Source: Bacillus sp. E(2018) (lineage in GTDB: Bacteria; Bacillota; Bacilli; Bacillales; Fictibacillaceae). From it: DNA of 64,000 nucleotides. Where the stretch lies: positions 372,001-436,000 of the forward strand of contig NZ_SCOL01000002.1 of assembly GCF_005503015.1 (NCBI RefSeq), read 5' to 3'. A model generated the notes under the pieces. That model was not told where the DNA came from. It saw nothing but the letters and a program-made list of their open reading frames with translations, and made no database searches. Position numbers and translations under genes: made by a program. Numbering within the stretch: position 1 is the first letter of the stretch; each line of letters opens with the position of its first letter. Below, piece after piece: positions 30,036 through 39,857 of the stretch.

Positions 30036-31223
30036 ATGTGGATCGTCTTATTTGTTATTGTCATTGGATTTTTGGTATGGATCGATTTTTATTTAGGACA
30101 TAAGCAAACGATCGCAAAAGAAGAACCTCCTGTAACTACGACAGGCAGCATGCATCTTTTAACGACGGGGTCTCATTTTTTTGATTCACTGTTTCAAGAC
30201 GTAGATCAAGCGAACAAATCGATCTACATACAGTTTTACATATTGCGTGATGACGAACTCGGACAAGAGCTGTGTGGGAAGTTGATCGCAAAAGCACAAC
30301 AGGGTTTAGAAATTAGACTGCTTCTTGATTACATGGGCAGTTATGGATTGAAAAAAAAGACGGTTAACAGCCTCAAAGACGCTGGTGTCCATTTTGAATA
30401 CAGCAACAAGCCACAGTTTCCGTATCTGTTATACCGGATCAATCATCGAAATCATCGTAAGATCACGATCATCGACTCAGAGATTGGTTACCTAGGCGGC
30501 TATAACGTAGGAAATGAATATATTGGCAGAGTCACACGATTTGGAGATTGGCGCGACTATCATTTAAAATTAAGAGGTAACGTTGTAAGCGAATTGCAGC
30601 GTCTATTTTGTGATGATTGGAACGGTTCAACAAACGAAAAGATGACGCAAAGTGTTTCATATATTACTCAGGAAGTAGAAGAAAAAGACCTGTTGCTCCT
30701 TCCTTCAAAAGGACAGGCTGGGTATCACTATTTTTATGAAAAAATAAAACAAGCGAAAAAAAGCATTTTTATAGGTTCACCATACTTTATTCCGGGTAAA
30801 AAGATGAACAGAGAGCTTTTGTCAGCACTCGATCGTGGTGTCAATGTGAAGATACTCGTTCCCATGAACCCAGATCATCCTTTTGTCCAAGAAGCTTCTT
30901 ATCGTTATGTCAAACCGCTCTTAAAAGCAGGTGCTGAGATCTATCAGTTTCATGAAGGGTTCTATCACTCCAAAATCGTTATGTTTGATGATTCAATCTG
31001 TGATATTGGTACCGCAAACTTCGATCTTCGCAGCTTTTTTTATAACGACGAGCTAAATTGCATCTTTACAGACAAAACGGAGATACAAGCTGTTAAAAAA
31101 GTTCTTGATTCAGATCTTGAACGTTCTGAGAAATTGACGCTAGCCCGCTTAAAGAAGACGCGCAGTTCCGCGAAAGTTCGCTTAAAAGAAGTGGTGGGTT
31201 TTGTACTATCGCCTTTTTTATAA
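30036..31223 (+). CDS. cls: Cardiolipin synthase (phospholipase D family)
   Basis: 395 residues from the ATG at 30036, with AAGGAGGAG upstream; the open frame extends to 29937 without support. One N-terminal membrane segment (about 2-20), then two phospholipase D HKD motifs: NHRNHRKITIID (about 155-166) and FYHSKIVMFDD (about 310-320). It joins two phosphatidylglycerol molecules to cardiolipin. It has a single N-terminal hydrophobic segment instead of the usual two, as in YwjE. Divergent from fadF, it shares the region with the FadR operator, so it might respond to fatty acids. Confidence 0.92.
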   Translation: MWIVLFVIVIGFLVWIDFYLGHKQTIAKEEPPVTTTGSMHLLTTGSHFFDSLFQDVDQANKSIYIQFYILRDDELGQELCGKLIAKAQQGLEIRLLLDYMGSYGLKKKTVNSLKDAGVHFEYSNKPQFPYLLYRINHRNHRKITIIDSEIGYLGGYNVGNEYIGRVTRFGDWRDYHLKLRGNVVSELQRLFCDDWNGSTNEKMTQSVSYITQEVEEKDLLLLPSKGQAGYHYFYEKIKQAKKSIFIGSPYFIPGKKMNRELLSALDRGVNVKILVPMNPDHPFVQEASYRYVKPLLKAGAEIYQFHEGFYHSKIVMFDDSICDIGTANFDLRSFFYNDELNCIFTDKTEIQAVKKVLDSDLERSEKLTLARLKKTRSSAKVRLKEVVGFVLSPFL

Positions 31224-31230
31224 ATTTTAA

Positions 31231-31251
31231 TGGAGATTAGCTCCTTTTTTG
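31231..31251 (+). terminator. cls terminator
   Basis: GGAG-ATTAG-CTCC followed by six T residues, just past the cls stop. Confidence 0.65.
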
Positions 31252-31280
31252 TGATCTTTTTCGTTGGACATCTTTGATTA

Positions 31281-31408
31281 GTTGATTGGAGCGTAAGGTG
31301 TGAGACTCCTGCGGGACGAGCGGTCAGGTGAGACCCTTAACGGCGCAAAGCGGCAAGGGGCTCACCGGTCGCCCCGCGGAAAGCGAAGCACCTGAAGCGG
31401 AAATCAAC
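31281..31408. repeat. 128-bp hairpin element, copy e
   Basis: Reverse orientation, 128 bp, from GTTGATTGGAGCG to GGAAATCAAC. It fills most of the cls-uvsE gap. Confidence 0.88.
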
Positions 31409-31450
31409 ACCTTCATCAGCACTTTATAACAAAACACCAGGGGGCCAAAC

Positions 31451-32407
31451 ATGTTAACATCTTTCGGATTTGTATCAACGGCTCTCAACTTATATGAGGC
31501 CTCACCTGCAAAAACGATGACTTATGCTACTTATCAAAAAAGAGATGAAAAAGAACGCACAGCACAGCTGCTGGCGATCACGAAAAACAATCTCGAACGC
31601 ACATTACGCGTTCTTCATTATTGTATCGCTCACGAACTTCCTCTTCACCGCATGTCGTCTTCAATCGTTCCTTTAGCTACCCACCCTGAAGCAGCTTGGG
31701 ACTTTTTAAAGAAGACCAAAACAGAATGTAAAGAGATCGAAAAACTCGTAAAAAAACACAACATCAGAACGAGCATGCATCCTAACCAGTACACGCTGTT
31801 TACGAGTCCTCGTAAAGAGGTGACGTTGAACGCGGTCAAAGATATGCAATACCATTATGATCTGCTAAAAGGGATGGGTATCGAGGACCGAAGCTATATC
31901 AATATTCATATCGGCGGAGCTTATGGTGATAAACCGTCTGCTTTAGAACGTTTTTATGAAAATATTAAACTTCTCCCGTCTGACATAAAGGCGAGAATGA
32001 CCCTTGAAAACGACGATAAAACATTCACGACCCAAGAGACATTAGAAGTCTGTGAGAAGGAAGGCATTCCACTTATGTTTGATTATCATCATTACATGGC
32101 GAATCCCGATGACGATGGTTCTCTGGAGGAATTGCTGCCGAGGTTCGTGAAAACGTGGCAGAATACAGGTCGACCGCCAAAAGTTCATCTTTCCTCACCA
32201 AAAGACGAAAAAGCTTATAGAAGTCACCATGACTTTGTAAGTCTGGATTATGTACTGCCGTTTTTTAAATTGATGTCCAACTACACAGATGAGCTGGATG
32301 TGATGATTGAAGCGAAACAAAAAGACCGCGCTGTTCTTCAGCTCGTTGGTGAACTGGAGAAAGTACGCGGCTTTAAGAGGATGAGCGGTGGAACCATCCT
32401 TATGTAA
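31451..32407 (+). CDS. uvsE: UV DNA damage endonuclease
   Basis: 318 residues. TIM-barrel, AP-endonuclease-2-like enzyme that nicks DNA 5' of UV photoproducts and abasic sites. Visible features: N-terminal FGFVSTALNLY, metal-ligand motifs SMHPNQYTLF and INIHIGGAYGDK, the ENDDKTF strand with a Glu ligand, and FDYHHYMANPD. The C-terminal IEAKQKDRAVLQL supplies the last ligands. Order cls-uvsE corresponds to ywjE-ywjD. The last 8 bp overlap the end of the convergent hydrolase gene. Confidence 0.93.
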   Translation: MLTSFGFVSTALNLYEASPAKTMTYATYQKRDEKERTAQLLAITKNNLERTLRVLHYCIAHELPLHRMSSSIVPLATHPEAAWDFLKKTKTECKEIEKLVKKHNIRTSMHPNQYTLFTSPRKEVTLNAVKDMQYHYDLLKGMGIEDRSYINIHIGGAYGDKPSALERFYENIKLLPSDIKARMTLENDDKTFTTQETLEVCEKEGIPLMFDYHHYMANPDDDGSLEELLPRFVKTWQNTGRPPKVHLSSPKDEKAYRSHHDFVSLDYVLPFFKLMSNYTDELDVMIEAKQKDRAVLQLVGELEKVRGFKRMSGGTILM

Positions 32408-33173
32408 GGCATGGAATGAATTTTTTAATCTCAGCATTGAAGCTTGCATAATGCTTGATCGGAAGCTGATGCAGCGCTTTATTTATTAAAACAAACTTGG
32501 CTTTTGCATGAACATTTCTTGCGTAAATTCTTCGATAAGGATGCATATATTCCGCTTGTTCCCCGTAAATGAATAATAACGGAAATCGCCACTCTTTTAG
32601 ATGATCTGTGCATTGGAAGGAAAAGCTTTCTTGGTAGAATCGCTGACACGTTTTCGAATCTATTTGCTTATGATAGGACAACATTTCTTTTCGATCTTCC
32701 ACAGAATTTGAGTGTGTGCTGACAAGAATTCGATTGAGTAGGGCTGGTGCATTTTTTGCCAGCCTTATTCCTGTTTGAAACTGCTTTTTCAGTGCGAATG
32801 TAGAAACTTGAGAAAAGCCCCCACTCAAAATAAGACCCTTTGTCCGATGCGGGTATTTTTGAACAAATGCCTGTGCGACTGAGCCACCTGCTGAATACCC
32901 ACAAATATACGCTTCTCCTAATAATAAATGGTCTAATAATGCGGCCACATCATCGGCCAAGTCCCAGATTGTAAACGTTTCTGGGTCTTTACTAGACGAT
33001 CGACCATGGCCCCTGCAATCAGGAAAGATCACCTGATAATCAGCGGCCAGTTCTTTTTGGTACTTAAACACGAGGTGACTCATACCGGGCGGGTGTAAAA
33101 AAACGATTGGAGCACCGGTTCCTAGTTTTTCATAATAGATTTGTAACTCAGAGGTCAGTCCGGCTAATGCCAT
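32400..33173 (-). CDS. Alpha/beta hydrolase
   Basis: 257 residues. Oxyanion motif HPPGMSH near 27-33 and nucleophile elbow GYSAGGSVAQ with Ser near 95. An acid and a C-terminal His (ALHQLPIKH) complete a plausible catalytic triad. GAGG lies 5 bp before the ATG. Substrate unknown; it resembles peroxidase-like or esterase members of the broad family. It is preceded by the tiny XapX gene with a 7-bp gap and probably co-transcribed with it. Confidence 0.85.
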   Translation of the reverse strand: MALAGLTSELQIYYEKLGTGAPIVFLHPPGMSHLVFKYQKELAADYQVIFPDCRGHGRSSSKDPETFTIWDLADDVAALLDHLLLGEAYICGYSAGGSVAQAFVQKYPHRTKGLILSGGFSQVSTFALKKQFQTGIRLAKNAPALLNRILVSTHSNSVEDRKEMLSYHKQIDSKTCQRFYQESFSFQCTDHLKEWRFPLLFIYGEQAEYMHPYRRIYARNVHAKAKFVLINKALHQLPIKHYASFNAEIKKFIPCLT

Positions 33174-33180
33174 GTTTTCC

Positions 33181-33351
33181 TCACTTTAGAAAAGTACCTG
33201 CCATCCAGATATACGCTTGATAGCCTAGGTAGATGCCGATGATGCCCATGATTCCTGGCAATGCAGGTGGTGCGGGAATCGGTAGTTTTAACAGGGCGAA
33301 CACAAAACCTACGAGGGCGCCTGTTATTAGTGATAATACGATCAACTTCAT
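33181..33351 (-). CDS. XapX domain small membrane protein
   Basis: A 56-residue protein, below usual size cut-offs. The sequence starts MKLIVLSLITGALVGFVFA, continues LLKLPIPAPPALPGIMGI and ends GYQAYIWMAGTFLK. Two hydrophobic helices separated by the PxPAPPxLPGIxGIxGIxxG pattern are the XapX (DUF1427) signature. GGGGG 7 bp upstream of the ATG supports translation. Family function is not established, but it is often near transport genes. Probably in one transcript with the hydrolase. Confidence 0.85.
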   Translation of the reverse strand: MKLIVLSLITGALVGFVFALLKLPIPAPPALPGIMGIIGIYLGYQAYIWMAGTFLK

Positions 33352-33440
33352 ATATGTACCCCCTCATTCAAACGAGTTTCCAAACCTATCTCTAATTAAT
33401 ATGGCATGTTATCCCCACATTATCCCTATTTTCGTTGAGA

Positions 33441-34007
33441 TTACGATTGCGTAGAAGATTTCGTTGTAGCGAGCTCGTACTGCTTTTTTATAATACGAAT
33501 CTGACCGCGATGGCTCAATTCATCTTCAAATACATGAAACCACTTAAAGTAGTTGTTTCCGAGCTCGTTATTCCACCATGGTGTTGTTTCATAGAGCCAG
33601 GAATCTTCAAGCTTCTGAAAATGATTTAAAGTGATCTCACGAGTCTTTTTTAAGTCTTCTAGATAAAATTCTGCTGTATTGCCATGGATGATTGTCGCAG
33701 CTTCACCTAAATCAAGTGCAGGCTGCAGCGTTTCTGCATAACGCTCGATTTCTTCCTCTGGCAGGTCTTTACCGTCGAACGTGATAAATTGATAAATTTT
33801 TTCAACAGCTACAAGATGAGCGAGCAGCATGCCGATTGAATTACCTATCTCGTTGACTCGATAATCTAGCTCTTCAACGGATAGATCTTGAACGTCCCAG
33901 ATCGTCGTTTCTCTCGTGTAGTCCATCATGGATATTAAGTTTGAAAATTCTTTCGAGAACCCTTCAATTTGTCCGATAACAAAAGGGCTTTTGTTGGATG
34001 ATGTCAT
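33441..34007 (-). CDS. DinB family protein
   Basis: 188 residues, a four-helix bundle of the DinB/YfiT type. The metal-binding histidine triad is visible: LLAHLVAVE in the second helix region, and HVFEDELSHRGQ near 155-166. AGGAGG precedes the ATG. DinB-family members in Bacillus are divalent-metal proteins, some being bacillithiol-dependent transferases and others damage-inducible with unknown roles. No LexA-type box was noticed upstream, so induction by DNA damage is not supported here. Confidence 0.85.
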   Translation of the reverse strand: MTSSNKSPFVIGQIEGFSKEFSNLISMMDYTRETTIWDVQDLSVEELDYRVNEIGNSIGMLLAHLVAVEKIYQFITFDGKDLPEEEIERYAETLQPALDLGEAATIIHGNTAEFYLEDLKKTREITLNHFQKLEDSWLYETTPWWNNELGNNYFKWFHVFEDELSHRGQIRIIKKQYELATTKSSTQS

Positions 34008-34120
34008 TTTGGGAACCTCCTAAGCATTCATGTGCTTCAATAGAATTCAAGAAAAGCTGTGGAATTCCTTTTTTGTTTTGGATGCGTTCGTGATTCGTTG
34101 GTAATTGAGAATAGCTTTGG

Positions 34121-34260
34121 AATCGCTCATAAACCTCTCGAATCGCTCACAAATCTCTCGAATCGCTCACAAATCCCTAGAATCGCTCACAAACCTCTGG
34201 AATCGCTCACAAACCCCCTAGAATCGCTCACAAACCCCCTAGAATCGCTCACAAACCTCT
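34121..34260. repeat. 20/21-bp-period repeat array 4 (AATCGCTCACAAAC family)
   Basis: AATCGCTCA starts at 34121, 34141, 34161, 34181, 34201, 34222 and 34243: four intervals of 20 bp and two of 21 bp. This is the best conserved array, with seven units. It ends 63 bp before the argS terminator. The remaining sequence of the argS-dinB gap shows no gene. Confidence 0.85.
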
Positions 34261-34303
34261 ATATTTGCCCTCAAATCAAAGAAAACCACTCTCCAAAACA
34301 CGA

Positions 34304-34329
34304 AAAAAACCTGTCCGCAGACAGGTTTT
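34304..34329 (-). terminator. argS terminator
   Basis: Minus-strand AAACCTGTC and GACAGGTTT around TGCG, followed by TTTTCG. Confidence 0.85.
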
Positions 34330-34338
34330 ATCTATTTA

Positions 34339-36009
34339 TTACATACGCTCAGGTGCTTCTACACCGATGATGTTCAATGCATTCTCAATCGTTACTTGAG
34401 TAGCTTTCATCAATGCGTAGCGCGCTTGTGATTTTGTTTTGTTTTCAGGATCCAGAACACGCTCTGCGTTATAGAAGCTATGAAGAGCAGATGCCAGCTC
34501 GAACACATAGTTCGTTACGCGGTGCGTTAAAAGTTTTTCTGCTGCTTCATTAATAACAGCCGGGAATTCTCCGATTTTCTTTAACAGCTCGAATTCTTTT
34601 TCAGAATCAATCTGCTTTAAATCTACGTCTCCCTCATAAGAAAGACCCATCTCTTCCCCTTGGCGAAGCATGCTGCATACGCGAGCATGTGCGTATTGTA
34701 CGTAGAAAACAGGGTTTTCGTTTGATTTTGAAACCGCTAAGTCCATGTCAAAATCAAGGTGAGTATCGTTAGAACGCATCGCAAAGAAATAGCGAGTCGC
34801 GTCGATTCCCACTTCTTCCATTAATTCACGTAAAGTTACCGCTTTACCCGTACGCTTACTCATACGAACTTTTTCCCCGTTCTGGAATAGAGAAACAAGC
34901 TGGATGATCATTACATCGAGTTGCTCTTTATCATAACCTAAGGCTTGGATCGCCGCTTTCATACGCGGGATGTAACCATGGTGGTCAGCTCCCCAAATGT
35001 TGATCAACTTTTCAAACCCACGCTCAAACTTGTCGTTATGGTACGCGATATCTGGTGTTAAATATGTGTAGGATCCGTCGTTCTTGATGAGTACACGGTT
35101 CTTGTCGTCATCATAATCTGTCGTACGGAACCATGTCGCGCCTTCTTCTTCATACACAACACCTTTAGCTTTTAACTTTTCAAGGGCTGCATCAATTTTT
35201 CCGTTTTGATAGAGTGAAGTCTCAGAGAACCACACATCAAAATCAACTCGGAATTCAGCAAGATCTGCTTTTAGTTTTTCAAGCTCTCGTGTAAGACCGT
35301 ATTCACGGAAGAAGCTTACACGCTCGCTCTCTTCTTTTTCTAACCAAGAATCGCCGTACTCTTGGGCAAGATCTTTACCAAACTCGATAATATCCGCTCC
35401 GTGGTAACCATCTTCAGGCATCTCTTTATCCTTGCCAAGCGCTTGGAAATAACGAGCTTCAATTGATGTAGCTAAGTTGTTGATCTGATTTCCTGCATCG
35501 TTGATGTAGAACTCACGAGACACGTTATAGCCTGCATAATCTAGGATATTACAGATCGTGTCACCAACAGCCGCACCACGTGCATGTCCTAAGTGAAGCG
35601 TACCGGTTGGGTTCGCAGATACGAACTCGACTTGAACTTTTTTACCACCGCCATGCTCAGTACGTCCGTAATCCTTGCCCGCTTTTAGAACAGTTGGTAC
35701 AAGCTCTGTTAAATATGAGTTATCCATGTAAAAGTTAATAAAGCCAGGACCTGCGATCTCTACTTTTGCGATAGATGCTTTACTTTTATCAAAATTCGCC
35801 ACAAGATCGTCTGCGATCATGCGAGGTGCTTTTTTAGCAACACGTGCTAGTTGCATCGCCATGTTCGTCGCGAAGTCACCATTTGCTTTATCTTTTGGTA
35901 CTTCAAGAACGACTGCTGGCAGTTCTTCTTTTTTAGCGAGTCCCGCTTTTACGACCGCTTCTTCAATCTCTTCTTTTAACAGATGCTTGACTTGGTCAAG
36001 GATATTCAT
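34339..36009 (-). CDS. argS: Arginyl-tRNA synthetase
   Basis: 556 residues, class I synthetase charging tRNA-Arg. An N-terminal additional domain (about 1-105) precedes the HIGH-type motif [12 protein letters not shown]. The KMSKS-type loop appears as RMSKRTGKA, and the C-terminal anticodon-binding helical domain ends [11 protein letters not shown]. Start ATG with GGAGG inside the end of the preceding gene. It overlaps ywiB by 4 bp, so translation is probably coupled. Order ywiB-argS is as in B. subtilis. No T-box-like leader was seen. Confidence 0.96.
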   Translation of the reverse strand: MNILDQVKHLLKEEIEEAVVKAGLAKKEELPAVVLEVPKDKANGDFATNMAMQLARVAKKAPRMIADDLVANFDKSKASIAKVEIAGPGFINFYMDNSYLTELVPTVLKAGKDYGRTEHGGGKKVQVEFVSANPTGTLHLGHARGAAVGDTICNILDYAGYNVSREFYINDAGNQINNLATSIEARYFQALGKDKEMPEDGYHGADIIEFGKDLAQEYGDSWLEKEESERVSFFREYGLTRELEKLKADLAEFRVDFDVWFSETSLYQNGKIDAALEKLKAKGVVYEEEGATWFRTTDYDDDKNRVLIKNDGSYTYLTPDIAYHNDKFERGFEKLINIWGADHHGYIPRMKAAIQALGYDKEQLDVMIIQLVSLFQNGEKVRMSKRTGKAVTLRELMEEVGIDATRYFFAMRSNDTHLDFDMDLAVSKSNENPVFYVQYAHARVCSMLRQGEEMGLSYEGDVDLKQIDSEKEFELLKKIGEFPAVINEAAEKLLTHRVTNYVFELASALHSFYNAERVLDPENKTKSQARYALMKATQVTIENALNIIGVEAPERM

Positions 36010-36446
36010 GCTTTTGCCTCCTGAAAATTAATCTTGATTCGATGTGTTCCTGTATGTTCACCCTGTAGAACTAGCTCATAAGCAAGACTCAGATCTCCCG
36101 TCTGCTTTTGCTGATTCCAGCGGAAATTCATTTCATGTGTAGTCGTTTCCATCCAAAGCTGGCCATATGGGCTGTCGTACATGCCTTTTGTCGTCTGGCC
36201 AATTAAATATTTCTGTTTCATAGATACACTGCCTGAGCGGATAATCAGAATGCCAGCGTGCGTGATCTTAATCACATTATTGACAGAACCTGCACCTTCT
36301 ATCTCTTCTTTATACTGAAGATAGGTGACGTCCCCTCTTTTATAGAGCTTACCTTCTGTCTCGGTGAAATGTTTCTCTGCTTCACCGCTGAAATGTACTT
36401 CTGAACTTATCGAAAGCGCAACAGACAATTCCGTATCTTGATCCAT
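36006..36446 (-). CDS. ywiB: DUF1934 family protein YwiB
   Basis: About 146 residues from the ATG at 36446 with AAGGAAG upstream; the frame is open to 36506 but the extra residues are unlike the family. The protein is a beta-barrel with lipocalin-like character ([31 protein letters not shown] and a C-terminal [21 protein letters not shown]). Known homologues have about 142 residues. Function unknown. Its stop overlaps the argS start (ATGA type), a conserved association. Confidence 0.85.
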   Translation of the reverse strand: MDQDTELSVALSISSEVHFSGEAEKHFTETEGKLYKRGDVTYLQYKEEIEGAGSVNNVIKITHAGILIIRSGSVSMKQKYLIGQTTKGMYDSPYGQLWMETTTHEMNFRWNQQKQTGDLSLAYELVLQGEHTGTHRIKINFQEAKA

Positions 36447-36554
36447 GCGAACAACACTTCCTTTTTTGATGTACCTCTTTAACTTACCTATTATAAAAGA
36501 TTTCACTGCTTCCCTTCAACCTTATGGGTGTCTTTTTAAAAATTGTTCGTCTCA

Positions 36555-36574
36555 TTAGGTAAATTTATCCTAAG
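36555..36574. promoter_or_regulatory. Palindromic operator candidate between ywiB and the oxidoreductase gene
   Basis: TTAGGTAAATTTATCCTAA has TTAGG/CCTAA arms around AAATTT, between divergent genes and just upstream of the -35 at 36599. Confidence 0.3.
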
Positions 36575-36598
36575 AACACGTTTTCATGAGTGGATGAT

Positions 36599-36628
36599 TT
36601 GGAATATAGGTAGTGAATGACGTATTAT
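36599..36628 (+). promoter_or_regulatory. Sigma-A promoter of the NADP-dependent oxidoreductase gene
   Basis: TTGGAA (36599-36604), an 18-bp spacer and TATTAT (36623-36628), 39 bp upstream of the start codon. Confidence 0.5.
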
Positions 36629-36667
36629 ACACTCGAGAAGATGAAATAGAAATGAGGAGGATCTTAA

Positions 36668-37681
36668 ATGAAAAACGAAAGAATTTTACTCGTGAATCGC
36701 CCAAAAGGCGCTCCGCAAAAAACTGATTTCCGCTTCGAGGAAGCTTCTACTCCGGCACTCGAAAACAATCAGGTGCTTTTAAAAACGATTTATCTATCGG
36801 TAGATCCGTATATGAGAGGACGCATGAGCGACCGAAAATCATACGTGCCTCCATTTCAGTTAAACGAACCAATCTCTGGTGGAATTGTCGGACAAGTTGT
36901 TGAATCTCGTTCGGGTGAACTAGCAGAAGGCGATTTCGTGATCGGTAACTTAGCGTGGCAAAAATACAATGTAGCGAGTGATGCTGAAGTACGTAAATTA
37001 GACCCATCTCTTGCTCCACTTACTGCAAACCTTGGTGTGTTAGGCATGACTGGTTTAACAGCATACTTCGGTTTACTGGATATCGGAAACCCTCAAGAAG
37101 GCGAAACGGTTGTTGTCAGCGGCGCAGCTGGAGCTGTTGGTACGATCGTTGGTCAAATCGCCAAGATCAAGGGTGCTCGTGTTGTCGGAATCGCAGGTTC
37201 AGACGATAAGATTTCTTATTTAAAAGATGAGCTAGGCTTTGATGCTGCAATCAACTACAAGACGGAAAATGTATATGAAGCACTAAAAGCAGCTTGTCCA
37301 GACGGCGTTGACGTTTATTTTGATAACGTCGGCGGAGAGATCTCTGATAGCGTACTCGCTTTGATCAACAAAGGCGCTCGCATTCCTGTTTGTGGCCAGA
37401 TCGCTCTTTATAACCTTGAAAAAGCAGATGTTGGTCCACGTATGCAAAGTCAGATTCTGATCAACAGTGCTTTAATGAAAGGATTCATCGTTAGCGATTA
37501 TGCCGCTCATTTTGAAGAAGGCGCGATCGAACTTGCTAAGTGGGTAAAAGAAGGCAAGATTTCTTATAGCGAAAATGTCGTAGATGGCTTTGAAAATACG
37601 ATTGACGCGTTCTTAGGCCTGTTTTCAGGTGAAAACACAGGAAAACAGCTTGTAAAAGTAGCTGAGCCGGAGAATGTGTAA
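36668..37681 (+). CDS. NADP-dependent zinc-free oxidoreductase (MDR superfamily, YfmJ/CurA type)
   Basis: 337 residues. Leukotriene B4 dehydrogenase-like medium-chain reductase: VDPYMRGRMSD near 45-55 and the nucleotide-binding GAAGAVGTIVGQIAK near 150-164, with no zinc ligands. Such enzymes reduce alpha,beta-unsaturated ketones with NADPH. AGGAGG precedes the ATG. It stands alone between divergent ywiB and a convergent kinase gene, with its own promoter and terminator. The exact substrate is unknown. Confidence 0.9.
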   Translation: MKNERILLVNRPKGAPQKTDFRFEEASTPALENNQVLLKTIYLSVDPYMRGRMSDRKSYVPPFQLNEPISGGIVGQVVESRSGELAEGDFVIGNLAWQKYNVASDAEVRKLDPSLAPLTANLGVLGMTGLTAYFGLLDIGNPQEGETVVVSGAAGAVGTIVGQIAKIKGARVVGIAGSDDKISYLKDELGFDAAINYKTENVYEALKAACPDGVDVYFDNVGGEISDSVLALINKGARIPVCGQIALYNLEKADVGPRMQSQILINSALMKGFIVSDYAAHFEEGAIELAKWVKEGKISYSENVVDGFENTIDAFLGLFSGENTGKQLVKVAEPENV

Positions 37682-37700
37682 CAAACAGCAATAATTTACG

Positions 37701-37739
37701 GAGCTTTTCACTCGAAAAGAAGTGAAAAGCTTCTTTTTT
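37701..37739 (+). terminator. Oxidoreductase gene terminator
   Basis: GAGCTTTTCACT and AGTGAAAAGCTTC form a 12-bp stem, followed by TTTTTT. Confidence 0.85.
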
Positions 37740-37891
37740 ATGTTTGTTGGGGAGAAGCCGTTCAAAAGAATTCAAGAAAATATAGAGATGATACGGCGAC
37801 TTTTTAAGATATATTGGCGTGTTTACAACAATCGACAAAGTTCCTCTATAAAAAACTTGAGCTGAAAACATCACCATCAGCTCAAGTCACA

Positions 37892-39631
37892 TCAGACTGG
37901 CAGCACCATACTAGCCGTTGTGCCTTCACCCTCTATACTCGTAAACCGAAGTTCACCGTTATGTTCTTTCATGATTTTAGAGCTGATCATCAGACCAAGC
38001 CCCGTTCCTTTTTCTTTCGTCGTATAAAAAGGCTCACACATTTTCTCAATTCGATTACTCGGAATGCCACACCCTTGATCTTTAACAGTCACATGGATCT
38101 GGCCGTTTATCATCTGTGCCTGAATCGTAATCTCTCCACCATCTACCATCGAATCGATCGCATTTTTCAACAAGTTGATCAACACTTGTTTCAGCTCGTT
38201 TTCCTCTGCATGAATATGAGGAAGAACTTCTGGCATCTTTGTTCTAATCTGTATGTTTTGTACGATTGCTTCTGGCTGAAGTAAGGCTTCCACAAACTCA
38301 ATGATTTCTTTTAAGCATGTTTTTTTATACGTTCGAACTTGCGGTTTTGCCAACAATAACAACTGCCCCATGATTTGATCGATGCGGTCCAGTTCTTTGT
38401 CCATTATGCTGTAGTAGTTGGATGGATCGATCCCATGGCTTTCTTGTAAAAATTGAACAAATCCTTTTAATGAAGTCAGTGGATTTCGGATTTCGTGCGC
38501 AACCGAAGCCGCGAGCTGGCCAACGATCGAAAGTTTGTCAGACTGACGCAGCATATCTTCTGATTTTTTCCGGTCTGTGATATCACGCGTAACCCCAATG
38601 ATCTCGACGACTTTCCCTGTATCATCTGTGATACTTTTACACGAAGTTTCCAGCCATACATAATGCCCGTCTTTATGCTGCAATCGAAAAGGAACCGTTT
38701 TCGTACAAGGCCCCGCAATTAACTCTTCGTGTGCTTTTCTTGAAACCTCTTCGTCATCAGGATGAAGCATAGCATAGCCTGTCTCTCCTAAAATTTCTTC
38801 AGGTCTTTTCCCTAATAACGCATACGAAGCAGGTGATATATACGTAAATGAGCCATCTGCTTTATGTGTTGTGATCATATCCATCGCGTTTTCAGCAAGC
38901 AGTCTGTATCTCGCTTCACTCTCTTCTAGCAGCTGTCGGGACTCAATCTTTTCCGTTACCTCCCGGCCAAAAACGAGCAAGTTCTTTCGAGATCCATCTG
39001 GATGAAACACTGGGATTTTATATACATCAAAAAAGCGTGTGCTGCCGTCTCGTGCAGGTACAAATTCTTCACACCTTACGATTTCTCTGGCTTTCCACAC
39101 TTGCTCGTCGGTCTCGATACAATACTGAAAAACATCGCGAAAGTCCGGCGTGATCTCTGCCAAGTCAGCATCGGTCTTTCCTGTAAAATCAAACCCCGGC
39201 AGTTCAAATAGTTCACCTACAAATGCATTCGCAAATACAAAACGCCCATCTCCATCTTTTATGCCAATAAAATCAGGAACAATGTTCATTAACGTTTTCA
39301 TTAGAGGCTCCTGACAAGAATGAACGACAGCAGGCAGTTCTTTCAAAATATAATAGCGAGTAGAACTTTTCATAAACGGCAAAGATCCTTCACTCACTTT
39401 TACCGAAATAAACCCATTCTCAGCAAGCAATGTTCCTTCTTCACCATCTGAATGACGTAAAAGTACTTCATCCACTGACTTTCCTGTTTCAAAAGCTGCC
39501 TGATCTGTCAGGTTTAAATAATGTTGATTGACTGCTGTTAATATTTCATTCTGATCCACAACCACAACCGCTTCAGAGAGCTGATCAATAAACGTTTGAA
39601 AATACTCCATCTCTTTTGAAATCGCTGTCAT
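37892..39631 (-). CDS. PAS-domain sensor histidine kinase (sporulation kinase-like)
   Basis: About 579 residues from the ATG at 39631, with AAAGGGGGG 8 bp upstream. No membrane segment, so cytosolic. Three PAS regions: about 10-90 (AVVVVDQNEILTAVN), about 100-225 (IGIKDGDGRFVFANAFVGELFELPG) and about 235-355 (MDMITTHKADGSFTYISPAS). These precede the dimerisation helix VAHEIRNPLTSLKGF with the phospho-His and an HATPase with LLKNAIDSM, DQGCGIP and TKEKGTGLGL. This architecture matches soluble KinA/KinE-type kinases that phosphorylate Spo0F, present in this window. No cognate regulator gene is adjacent, as for orphan phosphorelay kinases. The specific paralogue is not assigned. Confidence 0.88.
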   Translation of the reverse strand: MTAISKEMEYFQTFIDQLSEAVVVVDQNEILTAVNQHYLNLTDQAAFETGKSVDEVLLRHSDGEEGTLLAENGFISVKVSEGSLPFMKSSTRYYILKELPAVVHSCQEPLMKTLMNIVPDFIGIKDGDGRFVFANAFVGELFELPGFDFTGKTDADLAEITPDFRDVFQYCIETDEQVWKAREIVRCEEFVPARDGSTRFFDVYKIPVFHPDGSRKNLLVFGREVTEKIESRQLLEESEARYRLLAENAMDMITTHKADGSFTYISPASYALLGKRPEEILGETGYAMLHPDDEEVSRKAHEELIAGPCTKTVPFRLQHKDGHYVWLETSCKSITDDTGKVVEIIGVTRDITDRKKSEDMLRQSDKLSIVGQLAASVAHEIRNPLTSLKGFVQFLQESHGIDPSNYYSIMDKELDRIDQIMGQLLLLAKPQVRTYKKTCLKEIIEFVEALLQPEAIVQNIQIRTKMPEVLPHIHAEENELKQVLINLLKNAIDSMVDGGEITIQAQMINGQIHVTVKDQGCGIPSNRIEKMCEPFYTTKEKGTGLGLMISSKIMKEHNGELRFTSIEGEGTTASMVLPV

Positions 39632-39857
39632 TCCATTTGTCCCCCCTTTATCCATCTAATTCTCTACTGTAACTATAGCAAAAAAGACATAATGATATAA
39701 CAAAATTCGACAAATTTAGCTAAAAACAGCTGAAGTCAGTTCCATCCTACTATATTTCTTAAGATTTCCATTGCTTTACACTTAAGAATTTACTATATTT
39801 GATTAATGTAAGAGGTCTGACATCTAAAAGAAATTTAAAAAGTAATGAGGGAATACA

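Noticed and set aside
33164..33367. 67-residue minus-strand frame starting MRGYIYEVDRII
   Set aside because: Out of frame with the XapX-type gene at 33181-33351, which has a good ribosome-binding site and family signature.
34059..34370. 103-residue frame with repeats of IAHKPLESLTN type
   Set aside because: Translation of repeat array 4; it runs through the argS terminator and has no ribosome-binding site.
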